Notes: generated by a model not told the origin, from the sequence alone. DNA of 64,000 bases from Sphingomonas changbaiensis NBRC 104936 (GCF_000974765.1 NZ_BBWU01000021.1:96165-160164); one strand, 5' to 3'. Shown: positions 1-9,224, numbered from the stretch's first letter. Made by a program: numbers and translations.

Positions 1-654
1 CTCTGCGGCTGCAGCGAGGCGAACAAGGCTGCGGCAGCGCCTTCACCGGCGCCGACCGGCAATGCGCAGGCGACCCGGCTGGCGAACTCCGCCAACAACA
101 GCTGGATCACCCTCAATGGCCGCGTGGTCTCGACCACGCCCACCAGCTTCGATCTCGATTACGGCTCGGGCCGTGTCACGGTCGAAATGGACGATTGGGA
201 CTGGTTCCAGGAAGGCCGCGCCCTGAAACCCGGCGACCGGGTGATGGTCAGCGGCAAGATCGACAACGATCTGTTCGAAAAGAAGAAGATCGAAGCCGCG
301 AGCGTCTATGTGAAAAATCTGGGCACCCACTTCTTCGCCAATCCCAACGACGAAGAGGATCTTGCGCGGACCACGATCGTGATCCCGAACGAGCAGGCCT
401 TTGTGGGCGCATCCGGCGTCGTGACCGAAAAGGAAGGCACCGAATTCCAGATCGGCGGCCCGACCGGCGTCCGCGTCGACACCGCAAAGATGGCCGATCA
501 TCCGCTCGACAACAAAGGGCTGGTGCAAGTGAAGGTCGGCGATCGGGTTCAGGCCTGGGGCGACTTCAATGCCGATCCCGACGAACGGCCGGAGATCATG
601 GCCAAGGGCCTGATCGTGCTGAGCCAGGATCGCGCCAAGACCGCACCGGGCTAA
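1..654 (+). CDS. Probable lipoprotein with OB-fold-like (DUF5666-type) region, 5' partial
   Basis: The frame is open from base 1 and ends at TAA 652-654, so the gene begins outside the window. The first residues read L-C-G-C-S-E, which resembles a lipobox with the lipidated Cys at codon 4; the following Ala/Pro/Ser-rich stretch fits a lipoprotein linker. After it come two small beta-rich units (roughly bases 115-340 and 390-640), each with a G-D-R-V turn such as KPGDRVMVSG and KVGDRVQAWG. This is typical of OB-like DUF5666 domains. Function is unknown; an envelope location is inferred from the lipobox. The 3' end overlaps the convergent creatininase-family gene by 4 bp. Confidence 0.6.
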   Translation, partial: LCGCSEANKAAAAPSPAPTGNAQATRLANSANNSWITLNGRVVSTTPTSFDLDYGSGRVTVEMDDWDWFQEGRALKPGDRVMVSGKIDNDLFEKKKIEAASVYVKNLGTHFFANPNDEEDLARTTIVIPNEQAFVGASGVVTEKEGTEFQIGGPTGVRVDTAKMADHPLDNKGLVQVKVGDRVQAWGDFNADPDERPEIMAKGLIVLSQDRAKTAPG

Positions 655-1403
655 GGCCCCTTCAGACGGGCCAGCACGAGGTCGGAAAGGGCCGCGGCCA
701 TGGCGGCAAAGCTCTGCTCGCCTTCGGCCGGGCTGGCCCGGCTCGGGCTGCCGAAATAAGCGTCCGGCCCACCGGCTTCGGCGAAGGTCGTTGCACCCCG
801 GGCGAAAGCCTCGACGAGGCTTGAGGGGTTGTCGGGAAGCGCCGCCCCGGACGGCCGGTCGACCAGATCGGCGCGGTCGGCGAGCACCAGGCTGGTTTCG
901 AACTGACCCGCGTGGCAGGCGCCGGACTGGAATTCGTCGGTGAGCGTCGTCGCCAGTGCGCGGCGCGTGAAATCCGGGAACGCGACCGGCAATCCAAGTT
1001 CTTCAATCTCCGCCGCTGCCGCGCGCAGCATCGTGACGTTGGCCGGGTCGAAATGACTGTTGGCGAACGCGAGGCAGGCAAACCCCTGGTCCTTCAACGC
1101 GCGAGCGATATCGATCAGCACGGCCTTGGCCGTCGTCGCGCCGATCGAGATCGTGCCGGCGAACTCTGACGCATAGCCTGCCGGCGCATAGGCGATGGGC
1201 GGCAACACGAAGGCGTGGACGCCTTGCGCGTTCAGCATCGCCGCCGCGCGCGTGGCCATGCCGTCGCTGATCACGACATCCGTGCAGAGCGGGAGATGCG
1301 GACCGTGCGCTTCCACCGCGCCCAGCGGCAGGATTGCGGCAACCGGTCCGCCGCTTGCGAGCGCATCGCGCACGGTGGTCCAGGGTCGTTCGCCCAGATT
1401 CAT
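651..1403 (-). CDS. Creatininase family amidohydrolase
   Basis: A 250-residue protein of normal length for the creatininase/MftE metal-dependent hydrolase family. The family signature is clear: LPLGAVEAHGPHLPL near residue 30, with Glu and His metal ligands followed by D in CTDVVI, then ANSHFDPANV and a GQFETSLVL segment with a Glu ligand. It is the last gene of a seven-gene operon, and its ATG overlaps the ligase stop codon (ATGA). Known members hydrolyse creatinine; at least one (IolN-type) opens a cyclic diketone, so a ring-opening role in the aromatic pathway encoded here is possible. The family assignment is firm; the substrate is inference. Confidence 0.85.
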   Translation of the reverse strand: MNLGERPWTTVRDALASGGPVAAILPLGAVEAHGPHLPLCTDVVISDGMATRAAAMLNAQGVHAFVLPPIAYAPAGYASEFAGTISIGATTAKAVLIDIARALKDQGFACLAFANSHFDPANVTMLRAAAAEIEELGLPVAFPDFTRRALATTLTDEFQSGACHAGQFETSLVLADRADLVDRPSGAALPDNPSSLVEAFARGATTFAEAGGPDAYFGSPSRASPAEGEQSFAAMAAALSDLVLARLKGP

Positions 1404-2914
1404 GCGAAACGCGCCCTCAGCGCCTTGCGGTCGAGCTTGTCACGATCGTTGCGGGGCAGCGCCGCCTCGGCGAAGATCACTTCGCGGGGCGCCTTGTAAT
1501 GGACCAGCCGCTCTCGCGCGAAGGCGATCAGCTCTTGCGCCAGCTCCGGCGATGCCGTGGCCCCGGCGCGCGGAAAGACGATCGCGACCGGCTTCTCCAG
1601 CCCCGCGCCATCCTTCTTCCCCGTCACGCAGCACTCGCCGACCGCCTGGTGCTGGGCGAGCACGTTCTCCACCTCGATCGGGCTCACATAGATGCCGCCG
1701 CTCTTGATCAGGTCGTCACCCCGGCCCTCATAATACCAATAGCCGTCTTCATCCTGCCGGAATTTGTCGCCGCTGACGATCCAGCCGCCGCGCAAATGCT
1801 CGACCGATTTGGCATAGTCGGCATGATAGCAGAGCGCTGCCGATGCCCCCTTCAGCCACAGGGTGCCGACATCCCCTTTCGCCACCTCCCCGCCCTCGTC
1901 GTCAAGCAGCCGCGCCTGATAGCCGGGCACCAGCCTGCCCAGGCTGCCGGGCCGGATGTCGTCGGGGTGATTGCTGATGTAGATATGAAAGCTCTCGGCG
2001 CTGCCGATACCGTCGATGATCGGGACGCCGAATGCCCGGTCCCAGCGCGCGTGAAGTTCCTTGGGCAGCGCCTCCCCTGCGCTCCACATGAAGCGGAGGC
2101 TGGAGAGATCGGCCGGACGCCCGCTTTCCAGCATCTTGTGAATGAGGGTCGGCACGCTGGTGAACACGGTCGGCCGGTGCTTTTCGATCAGGTCGAACAG
2201 CTGCTCCGCGCTCGGCTGCTCGCGGAACAGCACGGTGGTCGCGCCGACCGCGAACGGGAACATAAGGTTGGTGCCCGTCGCATAGCCGAAATAAAGCCGC
2301 GCGCCGGAGATGGTCACGTCATCCTCGCGCATGCCGATGAAGCGTTTGGCATAGACTTCGGTATTGAAGGGGAAGTGCGCGTGCGTATGGACCGCGCCCT
2401 TGCTCTTGCCGGTCGAGCCGCTGGTGAACAGCCACACCGCCGGATCGTCCCTGCGCGTCGGCCAGGGCTCGGCATCGGGCGCGACGGGGCCGGCGAGCCA
2501 GGCGCCGAAATCGGCAATCATGTTGCGTCCGTGCCGCGACCGCTTCGCCGCCGCACCGAACGCCTCCGCGCTCGCCGCGTCGACGAACGCGAACTGCGGC
2601 TTCACATAATCGAGGTAATAGGAATAATCTGCCTCGGGCAGCAGCGGGTTGATCTGGGTGACCACCGCGCCCGCCTTGATCGCGCCGAACCAGGTATAGG
2701 CGAACTCCGGGCAATCGCGCATGCAGACCAACACGCGCTGTTCGGGCAGCAACCCTTCCGTGATCAGCCGCCGCGCGACGCGGTCCACCTTCTGGCGTAG
2801 CTCGGCATAGGAAATCCCCTGGTCCTCGAAGAGCATCGCAGTCTTGTCCGGGGCGCCTGCGGCCAGGAACCAGTCGGCCATGTTGAAGTCGTCTGGACAG
2901 ACGGGATCATCCAT
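1400..2914 (-). CDS. Aryl-CoA ligase of the benzoate/2-aminobenzoate-CoA ligase family
   Basis: A 504-residue acyl-adenylate-forming enzyme. It carries the AMP-binding P-loop LFTSGSTGKSKG (about residue 165), the aryl-ligase segment GSAESFHIYISN, the adenylate-binding YEGRGDDLIKSGG, and a C-terminal Lys-containing segment (PRNDRDKLDRKAL). It should activate an aromatic acid with ATP and CoA. The downstream partner in the pathway is a 2-aminobenzoyl-CoA monooxygenase/reductase-like enzyme, so anthranilate is the likely substrate, with salicylate or benzoate as alternatives. ATG 2914 is preferred over an in-frame ATG at 2929 because it overlaps the upstream stop by only 8 bp, as expected in this coupled operon. 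Confidence 0.85.
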   Translation of the reverse strand: MDDPVCPDDFNMADWFLAAGAPDKTAMLFEDQGISYAELRQKVDRVARRLITEGLLPEQRVLVCMRDCPEFAYTWFGAIKAGAVVTQINPLLPEADYSYYLDYVKPQFAFVDAASAEAFGAAAKRSRHGRNMIADFGAWLAGPVAPDAEPWPTRRDDPAVWLFTSGSTGKSKGAVHTHAHFPFNTEVYAKRFIGMREDDVTISGARLYFGYATGTNLMFPFAVGATTVLFREQPSAEQLFDLIEKHRPTVFTSVPTLIHKMLESGRPADLSSLRFMWSAGEALPKELHARWDRAFGVPIIDGIGSAESFHIYISNHPDDIRPGSLGRLVPGYQARLLDDEGGEVAKGDVGTLWLKGASAALCYHADYAKSVEHLRGGWIVSGDKFRQDEDGYWYYEGRGDDLIKSGGIYVSPIEVENVLAQHQAVGECCVTGKKDGAGLEKPVAIVFPRAGATASPELAQELIAFARERLVHYKAPREVIFAEAALPRNDRDKLDRKALRARFA

Positions 2915-5273
2915 GCACCTGCTCCGCATGCTGGTAGTGGCGGCGATTGGGCCGCGCGCGGGCGTTCAGCTCGGCCTGCTTCTCGTTCGCTTTCTCTGCC
3001 TCGCGATACAGCTGATATTCGCCGGAACGCAGCTGCACCGGCCAGTCGAGCGGCACGCCGCACGCGGTCCTGACCCCGTAATGCCCCGCCGCCTGCCGGG
3101 CGAAGAACGGGTTGTTCAGCATCGGCCGCGCGAGCGCGCACAGGTCGGCCCGGCCGGCGGCGACGATCGCGTTGATCTGCTCGGGCAGCGTGATGTCGCC
3201 GACGGCGATCGTCGGGATATCCGCAGTCAGGCGAATGAACTCTGCGAACGGCGTCTGCCACATCCGGCCATAGACCGGCTTCTGCCAGGGCACCGTCTGG
3301 CCGGACGAGGCGTGGATGATATCGACGCCCGCCGCCTTGAACGCTTTCGCAATCGTCGCGAGATCGTCGAGGCACAGGCCGCCCTCGGCCCAGTCGCTGC
3401 ACGACAGGCGCACGGACATCGGCCGATCCTGAGGCCACGCCTCCCGCATCGCCATGAACACTTCGAGCGGGAAGCGCGCGCGGTTGAGCGCGCTGCCGCC
3501 ATAGTCGTCGGTGCGCCGGTTGGTGAGCGGCGACAGGAAGCTCGCCAGCAGATAGCCGTGCGCCGCGTGCAGCTCGATCATGTCGAACCCCGCGCGCGCG
3601 CCGCGCCGGGCAGAGGCGACGAAGCTGTCGCGAATATCGTGCATCGTCGCGCGGTCGAGTTCGATCGGGACCTGCGACGCGTTGTCGAAATAGGGAAGCG
3701 GAGACGCCGACCAGACCGGCCAATTGCCTTTTGCCATCGGCACATTCTCGCCCAGCTCCGGCACATTGGTCGAGCCCTTGCGGCCGGCGTGGCCGAGTTG
3801 GAGCGCGACCTTGGCGGGGGTCGTCGCATGGATGAAATCGACCAGCCGCGCCCAGTCGGCTTCCTGTTCGTCATTCCACAAGCCAGTGCAGGCGGTCGTG
3901 ATCCGTGCGTCGGGCGTGGGGCACGTCATCTCGGTGAAGATCAGCCCCGCCCCGCCCAGCGCCCGCGCGGTATAATGGCTGAAGTGCCAGGGCGTCAGAT
4001 CGCCGTCGATCGCGCTGTATTGGGCCATCGGCGCCATCACGATCCGGTTGGGCAAAGTCAGCCCGCGCAGATCGAAGGGCGTGAACATCGGCGTCGGCCG
4101 GTCGGACGTGTCGCGGCCGGTCCGGCGTTCGTAGCGGGCGTAGAATTCGTCCTCGACGTGGGCGAGGAACACCGGATCGCGCAAGGCGATATTGTCCCAG
4201 GTCAGCGCCTTGGCCCGCGACATCAACGAGAAGGCGAACTGATAGCGCGGCTTCTCCCAATGAAGCGGCATGTCCTCGAACCAGCGCAGCGACACCTGGG
4301 CATTGTGCTGGGTGATCTCGACCGGGGTACGCCTAGCCTTCTCGTAAGCCTTCTCCACGGCCTCGAGATCGTCACCATGCGCCACGACCGCATCCGACAG
4401 CGCCGCCGCGCATTCCATGGCGAGCTTGGTGCCGGAGCCGATCGACCAGTGCGCAGTCGCTTTGGCGTCGCCCAGCAGCATCAGCTTGCCCTGCCGCCAT
4501 GACGAGCAGCTGATCGTCTGGAAACTGCGCCAGATCGAGCGGTTCGTGATGAAGCGGTGGCCCTGCAGCGGCCCGGCGAAGATCGCCTCCAGCGCTCGCG
4601 CGCTTTCCTCTTCGCCCATGCCGTCGAAGCCGTGCGCGGCCCAGCTCTCGGGCGTGGTTTCGATCACCCAGGTCGAATGGCCGGCCTCATACTGATAGGT
4701 ATGCGCGCAGAAATGGCCCCGGTCCGTCTTCACGAAGAAGAAGGTGAAGGCATCCAGCGGACGCGCGGAGCCGAGCCAGCAGAATTTGTTGCGCGTCTCG
4801 ACCGCGCGCACGCCGAACGCGTCCGCATGGGCAGCGCGGACCGGGCTGTTCACCCCTTCCGCGGCCACAACCAGGTCGCAATCGGCAAAGCGGGTCTCGA
4901 CCTCGCCCGGATCGACATGGGTCGAGAAATGCAGCCCGACGCCAAGTTCGGCGCAGCGTCCTTGCAACAGGCTCAGCAACGTTTGGCGCGAGCAGCCGGC
5001 AAAGCCGTTGCCGCCGACGACAGTACGGTCGCCGTCATGCTCGATGACGATATCGTCCCAATAGGCGAAGCTGGACCGGATCGCGTCGTAGGAATCCGGA
5101 TCGGCCGACAGGAACTCGTCCAGCGTCTCGTCGGAAAAGACGACGCCGAAACCGAACGTGTCGTCGGCGCGGTTCTGTTCGTAGACGTCGATCGTGCAAT
5201 CGGGCAGCCGCTTCTTCGTCAGCAGCGCGAAATAGAGCCCACCGGGCCCGCCACCGATCACTGCGATCTTCAC
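2907..5273 (-). CDS. 2-aminobenzoyl-CoA monooxygenase/reductase-type fusion (flavin monooxygenase + Old Yellow Enzyme)
   Basis: A 788-residue two-domain flavoprotein. Residues 1-390 form an FAD-dependent aromatic hydroxylase (GGGPGG dinucleotide motif at residues 7-12; LLGDAKATAHWSIGSG ribityl-binding motif near 290). From about residue 396 an Old Yellow Enzyme barrel follows, with LPNRIVMAPM, QLGHAGRKG and the HAAHGYLLASFLSP signature. This exact fusion is the architecture of 2-aminobenzoyl-CoA monooxygenase/reductase from Azoarcus, which hydroxylates and then reduces the ring; databases often label it salicylyl-CoA 5-hydroxylase/oxidoreductase. The start is GTG 5273, overlapping the RidA stop (GTGA). 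The adjacent CoA ligase supports a CoA-thioester substrate. Confidence 0.85.
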   Translation of the reverse strand: MKIAVIGGGPGGLYFALLTKKRLPDCTIDVYEQNRADDTFGFGVVFSDETLDEFLSADPDSYDAIRSSFAYWDDIVIEHDGDRTVVGGNGFAGCSRQTLLSLLQGRCAELGVGLHFSTHVDPGEVETRFADCDLVVAAEGVNSPVRAAHADAFGVRAVETRNKFCWLGSARPLDAFTFFFVKTDRGHFCAHTYQYEAGHSTWVIETTPESWAAHGFDGMGEEESARALEAIFAGPLQGHRFITNRSIWRSFQTISCSSWRQGKLMLLGDAKATAHWSIGSGTKLAMECAAALSDAVVAHGDDLEAVEKAYEKARRTPVEITQHNAQVSLRWFEDMPLHWEKPRYQFAFSLMSRAKALTWDNIALRDPVFLAHVEDEFYARYERRTGRDTSDRPTPMFTPFDLRGLTLPNRIVMAPMAQYSAIDGDLTPWHFSHYTARALGGAGLIFTEMTCPTPDARITTACTGLWNDEQEADWARLVDFIHATTPAKVALQLGHAGRKGSTNVPELGENVPMAKGNWPVWSASPLPYFDNASQVPIELDRATMHDIRDSFVASARRGARAGFDMIELHAAHGYLLASFLSPLTNRRTDDYGGSALNRARFPLEVFMAMREAWPQDRPMSVRLSCSDWAEGGLCLDDLATIAKAFKAAGVDIIHASSGQTVPWQKPVYGRMWQTPFAEFIRLTADIPTIAVGDITLPEQINAIVAAGRADLCALARPMLNNPFFARQAAGHYGVRTACGVPLDWPVQLRSGEYQLYREAEKANEKQAELNARARPNRRHYQHAEQVHG

Positions 5274-5662
5274 GGCACCACCGCCGTCGTTTCGATCTCG
5301 ACCCGGGCGGCGTCCTCGACCAGCCCGGAGACCTCGACCACCGCCATGCAGGGGAACACCTTCCCCAGCACCTCGCGCCACGCCTCGCCGATCGCCGCGC
5401 GGCTGGCGAGATATTCGCGCTTGTCGGTCACGTAGCAGGTCATGCGCACGATATCGGTGGGCTCGGCGCCGCCTTCGGTCAGGATCGCGCGCGTATTGAG
5501 CAAGGCCTGACGGAACTGGCCGGCGAGGTCTGCATGCTCGAACTCTTCGTTTGCGTTCCAGCCGATTACGCCGGCGGTGAACACCATCCGCCCGCTCGCG
5601 GCGATCCCGTTCGCATAGCCTTTGGGGCGCGGCCAGCCGGACGGTTGAAGCACCTCGCGCAT
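5270..5662 (-). CDS. RidA family protein (enamine/imine deaminase-like)
   Basis: A 130-residue RidA/YjgF/UK114 protein of normal size. Family features include the N-terminal SGWPRPKGYANGIAASGRMVFTAG, the central QALLNTRAILTEGGAEPTDIVRMTCYVTD, and C-terminal EIETTAVVP. RidA members hydrolyse reactive enamines and imines and release ammonia. The monooxygenase/reductase encoded next should yield a 2-amino-cyclohexenone carboxyl-CoA, itself an enamine, so a deaminating role here is chemically attractive but unproven. ATG 5662 lies 2 bp after the upstream gene's TGA. Confidence 0.85.
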   Translation of the reverse strand: MREVLQPSGWPRPKGYANGIAASGRMVFTAGVIGWNANEEFEHADLAGQFRQALLNTRAILTEGGAEPTDIVRMTCYVTDKREYLASRAAIGEAWREVLGKVFPCMAVVEVSGLVEDAARVEIETTAVVP

Positions 5663-5664
5663 GC

Positions 5665-6474
5665 TCAATCCCCCTCGAACACCGGCTTCTCTTTCGCGAC
5701 GAACGCGTTGTAGGCCCGCTCGAAATCCCTGGTCTGCATGCAGATCGCCTGCGCCTGGGCCTCCGCCTCGATCGCCGTCTCCAGGCTCATATTCCATTCC
5801 ATGTTGAGCTGGTTCTTGGTCATGCCGTTCGCGAAGCTGGGGCCCGTCGCGATCCGGCGTGCCGCCTCCATCGCGTGCTCATCCAGCCGATCGGCGGGCA
5901 CCACCTCGTTGAACCAGCCCCACGCCTTTCCTTCCTCTGCGCTGAAGCTGCGGCCGAAGAACAGCAGCTCGCTCGCCCGGCCGTGACCGATGATCCGCGG
6001 CAGCATCGCGCACGCGCCCATGTCGCAGCCGGCCAGCCCGACGCGATTGAACAGGAAGGCGGTCTTCGCTTCCGGGCTCGCACAGCGAAGATCGGATGCC
6101 ATCGCGATGATTGCGCCGGCGCCCACGCAAACGCCGTCGACCGCGGCGACGATCGGCTGCGGGCAGGCGCGCATCGCCTTGACCAGATCGCCGGTCATGC
6201 GCGTGAAATCGAGCAGTTCCGGCATCGACATGCGAGTCAGCGGCCTGATGATCTCGTGCACGTCGCCGCCCGAGCAGAAATTGCCGCCGGTGCTGCCGAA
6301 CACCACCGCTTTCACGTTTCGCGCATACGCAAGCGCCCGGAACGCGTCGCGCAACTCTGCATAGGACTCGAAGGTCAGCGGGTTCTTGCGCTCGGGTCGG
6401 TCGAGCGTGATCCGGGCGACGCCGGCATCGAAGGACCAGCGAAAGTGCTGGGGCGAAAAGCTCTCCGGATTCAT
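5665..6474 (-). CDS. Enoyl-CoA hydratase/isomerase (crotonase) family protein
   Basis: A 269-residue crotonase-fold protein. The oxyanion-hole segments are visible: [15 protein letters not shown] near residue 66 and [18 protein letters not shown] near 114, followed by [19 protein letters not shown]. The usual hydratase glutamate near residue 140 is replaced by the [10 protein letters not shown] context, so it need not be a simple hydratase; crotonase relatives also hydrolyse C-C bonds of cyclic beta-diketones. A ring-cleavage or beta-oxidation step after dearomatisation is inferred from the operon. Its ATG overlaps the MarR stop by 4 bp. Confidence 0.82.
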   Translation of the reverse strand: MNPESFSPQHFRWSFDAGVARITLDRPERKNPLTFESYAELRDAFRALAYARNVKAVVFGSTGGNFCSGGDVHEIIRPLTRMSMPELLDFTRMTGDLVKAMRACPQPIVAAVDGVCVGAGAIIAMASDLRCASPEAKTAFLFNRVGLAGCDMGACAMLPRIIGHGRASELLFFGRSFSAEEGKAWGWFNEVVPADRLDEHAMEAARRIATGPSFANGMTKNQLNMEWNMSLETAIEAEAQAQAICMQTRDFERAYNAFVAKEKPVFEGD

Positions 6475-6920
6475 GCCGCTTCCTTTTCGGTCGGCGGCAC
6501 GATCCCGGCAAGCAGCCGGCGCAGTGCCGCGATATCGCTTGAACCCAGGCCCGCAAAGGCGGAGTCGATCCAGCGCCGGTTCTCCGCCGCCATTGCCGCA
6601 AATCGAGCGTGGCCCTCGTCGCTCAACCGGAAGATCGCGACCCGGCCGTCATCGGGATCGCGTGCACGCTCGACCAGCCCGGCCGAGACCAGAGGGGCCG
6701 TGACCTGGGTCGTATTGCCTTCGGTCACCCTGAGCCACGCGGTCAGTTCGCCCGCGCTCAATCCAGCCTCGCCCGCCCGGTCCAGGGCGGCGAGCACATC
6801 AAATCGCGCGATCGACAGCCCGAAGCGCTGCCTCAAGCGCATGTCGACCCCCTTCTTGATCGCGTTGGCGGTCCCAAGCAGCGCCAGCCAGGCGCGGAGT
6901 GCGTCGCGATCATCGCTCAT
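6471..6920 (-). CDS. MarR family transcriptional regulator
   Basis: A 149-residue winged-helix regulator. It has the MarR core [16 protein letters not shown], then [48 protein letters not shown] (recognition helix and wing with the conserved D-x-R), then a C-terminal dimerisation helix. It lies inside the operon, its ATG overlapping the SDR stop (ATGA). It most likely represses the operon and is relieved by an aromatic acid or its CoA ester. A palindrome at 7655-7670, just upstream of the first gene, is the candidate operator. Confidence 0.85.
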   Translation of the reverse strand: MSDDRDALRAWLALLGTANAIKKGVDMRLRQRFGLSIARFDVLAALDRAGEAGLSAGELTAWLRVTEGNTTQVTAPLVSAGLVERARDPDDGRVAIFRLSDEGHARFAAMAAENRRWIDSAFAGLGSSDIAALRRLLAGIVPPTEKEAA

Positions 6921-7645
6921 GCGGATTCGCCGCCGTCGATCGGGATGGCTTGCCCGTTCACGCCGGCGGCCGCGTCGCTCGCCAGCCAGAGCGCGGCCGC
7001 CGCGACTTCTTCCGGCGCGATCAATCGTCCCATCGGATTGGCCTTGGCGAAGGAGGCTTCCGTATCTGTCCTGCCCGTCTTCGCCGTGACCCGGTCCATG
7101 GCCTCGCGCAGCATCGGCGTGTCGGTATAGCCGGGGCAGATCGCATTCGCGGTTACGCCCGTCCTTGCCAGCTCCAGCGCAAGCGAGCGCACCATGCCCA
7201 ACGCGCCATGCTTGGCTGCCGCATAGGCGCCCGCATAGGCATAGCCCTTGATCGCCGCCGTCGAGCCGATCGCGATGAACCGTCCCCAGCCGCGCTCGAC
7301 CATCGGCGGGATCGCCGCCCGCGCGCACAGCCAGACGCTGGTCAGGTTGAGCGCGATCATCTGGTCCCAATCCGCAGGCGCCATCTTCAACAGCGGCGCA
7401 GTCACTGCGCCGCCGGCATTGGCGACGAAGACGTCGACCGGCGGAACGGATGCGATCGCGCGCTCCACCGCGGCGCCATCGCAGACGTCGAGCTCGACAT
7501 GCGCAAAGCCGCTTGCTTCCAGCGAAGCACGGTTCCGTCCGGCCACCCAGACGTCGTGACCGGCATCGGCGAAGCCACGGGCGATCGCGAGTCCGATCCC
7601 GCTTCCGCCGCCGGTCACCAGCACGCGTCTGCTCTGCCCTGCCAT
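6917..7645 (-). CDS. SDR family NAD(P)-dependent oxidoreductase
   Basis: A 242-residue classical short-chain dehydrogenase and the first gene of the aromatic operon. It has the cofactor motif TGGGSGIG (about residues 11-18), the NAG motif in VFVANAGGAV, a catalytic Ser in AIGSTAAIKG, the Y-x-x-x-K pair in YAGAYAAAKHG, and the PG motif of NAICPGYTDTPM. It probably acts as a 3-hydroxyacyl-CoA dehydrogenase on an intermediate of the pathway; substrate and cofactor preference cannot be read. ATG 7645 is chosen because residues upstream in the same frame do not look like SDR and would run into the divergent gene. Confidence 0.85.
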   Translation of the reverse strand: MAGQSRRVLVTGGGSGIGLAIARGFADAGHDVWVAGRNRASLEASGFAHVELDVCDGAAVERAIASVPPVDVFVANAGGAVTAPLLKMAPADWDQMIALNLTSVWLCARAAIPPMVERGWGRFIAIGSTAAIKGYAYAGAYAAAKHGALGMVRSLALELARTGVTANAICPGYTDTPMLREAMDRVTAKTGRTDTEASFAKANPMGRLIAPEEVAAAALWLASDAAAGVNGQAIPIDGGESA

Positions 7646-7654
7646 GCCCGTCAG

Positions 7655-7670
7655 CCTAAGATGTTTTAGG
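7655..7670. promoter_or_regulatory. Candidate MarR operator palindrome
   Basis: CCTAA-GATGTT-TTAGG is an inverted repeat of two 5-bp arms around a 6-bp spacer, 9 bp upstream of the ATG of the first operon gene. MarR proteins bind short AT-containing palindromes like this. It also lies close to the divergent kinase gene. Assignment rests on symmetry and position only. Confidence 0.4.
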
Positions 7671-7755
7671 ATTAAAGCAAATGGGCGCCAACTTGCGTCG
7701 GCTGCGTTGGGTATGCACAAGCGGGTGCGCCGATGCGATCAAGTGCAAGTCTTTG

Positions 7756-9222
7756 ATGCTGAACTTTCTTCAGCCTGTGCTCGAAACCGCGTTGGACGCG
7801 GTGGTCGCCATGGCACCGGATGGTACCGTCGCCGCCTGGAACGCGGTGGCAGAGCAGGTCTTCGGCTGGACGGAAGCGGAAGTGCTCGGCAGGCCGCTCG
7901 CCGATCTGATCATCCCGCAGCAGCATCGGGAGGCGCATCGAGCGGGACTGGAGCGTTACAATCGGACCGGCCGGGAGACCATTCTCAACCGGCGGATCGA
8001 GATCACCGCGGTCGACCGGGCGGGCCGGGAGTTTCCGGTCGAGCTGTCGATCACGACCGCGCCGGACCGGCTGCTGTTCATCGGATTCCTCCGCGACATC
8101 ACCGCCAGGCGCGAAGCCGAAGCGCGACTGCAGCGGCAAGCGCGCGAAGCCCAATTGCTATTCGAAGTCGCGAGCCTGGCGACGTCCACGAATTCGTTCG
8201 AAGACGCGCTGCGCGCCTGCCTCAACGCGATCTGCGATCTCACCGGCTGGCCACTCGGTCACGCCCTTCTGCTGATCGGCACCGAGCTCGTCTCGATGTC
8301 GGTCTGGCATGACGACACGAAGGGGGCCGCCGACGCACTGAGGGAAGCGACCGAGCAGATCCGGTTTACGTCCGGCGTCGGGTTGCCGGGCATGGTGCTT
8401 GCGGCTGGAGAGCCGATCTGGATCGCCGACGCGGCCGAAGCGTCCCAATTCCCCCGCAAGGGCCTGGGCCTCGGCGCCGCCTTCGGGTTTCCGCTGAAGA
8501 GCGAGGGCCGCATCATCGCGGTGCTGGAATTCTTCACCTACGACAGGGTTCGCCCCGATCCGGAACTGATGCTGGTCGTGCGCACGCTTGGCGAGCAGGT
8601 CGGCCGGGTGCTCGAACGGAAGCGCACCGAGGATCACCAGGAACTCTTGCTCCACGAGCTCAATCACCGCGTCAAGAACATGCTTTCGATCGTCCAGAGC
8701 GTGGCGATGCAGACGTTCAAGGGCGCGGCGCCCCGCGAGGCGATCAGGACGTTCGAGACCCGGCTGGGCGCACTCGCAGCCGCGCACGACCTGTTGATCG
8801 CCGAGAATTGGGAAGCGGCGTCGCTGCAGGAGATCGTGAGCAAGGCGGGGCTGGGCTGCGGCGCCGACCGGGACCGGATCAGGACGGAGGGTCCGGAGCT
8901 TCGCCTCCATGCGCGCGCCGCCGTGTCCCTGTCGCTCGCGTTGCATGAACTGTGCACCAACGCGGTCAAATATGGGGCGTTATCGACTGAAGGCGGACGC
9001 ATTCATATCGCGTGGCACATCGTGCACGACGGCACACGGCTGTGTCTCGTCTGGCAGGAACAGGGCGGACCGGCGGTCCAGCCCCCGCAAGCCCGCGGCT
9101 TCGGCAGCCGGATGATCGAGCGCGCGCTCGCCGCGGAGCTGGGCGGCAAGGTCGAACTCCACTTCCTGCCGGAGGGGCTCCGATGCGTGATCGAAGCCCC
9201 GTTGCCGGCCGAGGATCGCTAG
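7756..9222 (+). CDS. PAS-GAF sensor histidine kinase, HWE/HisKA_2 family
   Basis: A cytoplasmic kinase with no membrane segment. Domains in order: PAS (about 1-115, ETALDAVVAMAPDGTVAAWN), GAF (about 130-285), HWE-type dimerisation and ATPase region (about 290-485). The phospho-accepting His is near residue 300 in HELNHRVKN; HELCTNAVKYGAL is the N-box and GFGSRMIERAL a C-terminal glycine-rich segment. HWE kinases of alphaproteobacteria often sense light or redox and feed the general stress response. I chose ATG 7756 because the PAS domain starts right after it and it leaves room for divergent promoters. ATG 7681 has a possible AGGA Shine-Dalgarno sequence but would leave only 35 bp to the SDR gene. 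Confidence 0.82.
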   Translation: MLNFLQPVLETALDAVVAMAPDGTVAAWNAVAEQVFGWTEAEVLGRPLADLIIPQQHREAHRAGLERYNRTGRETILNRRIEITAVDRAGREFPVELSITTAPDRLLFIGFLRDITARREAEARLQRQAREAQLLFEVASLATSTNSFEDALRACLNAICDLTGWPLGHALLLIGTELVSMSVWHDDTKGAADALREATEQIRFTSGVGLPGMVLAAGEPIWIADAAEASQFPRKGLGLGAAFGFPLKSEGRIIAVLEFFTYDRVRPDPELMLVVRTLGEQVGRVLERKRTEDHQELLLHELNHRVKNMLSIVQSVAMQTFKGAAPREAIRTFETRLGALAAAHDLLIAENWEAASLQEIVSKAGLGCGADRDRIRTEGPELRLHARAAVSLSLALHELCTNAVKYGALSTEGGRIHIAWHIVHDGTRLCLVWQEQGGPAVQPPQARGFGSRMIERALAAELGGKVELHFLPEGLRCVIEAPLPAEDR

Positions 9223-9224
9223 GC

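Noticed and set aside
1334..5435. Long plus-strand frames opposite the ligase and the monooxygenase/reductase
   Set aside because: Both minus-strand genes have intact catalytic motifs and tight operon overlaps; the plus-strand products are low-complexity.
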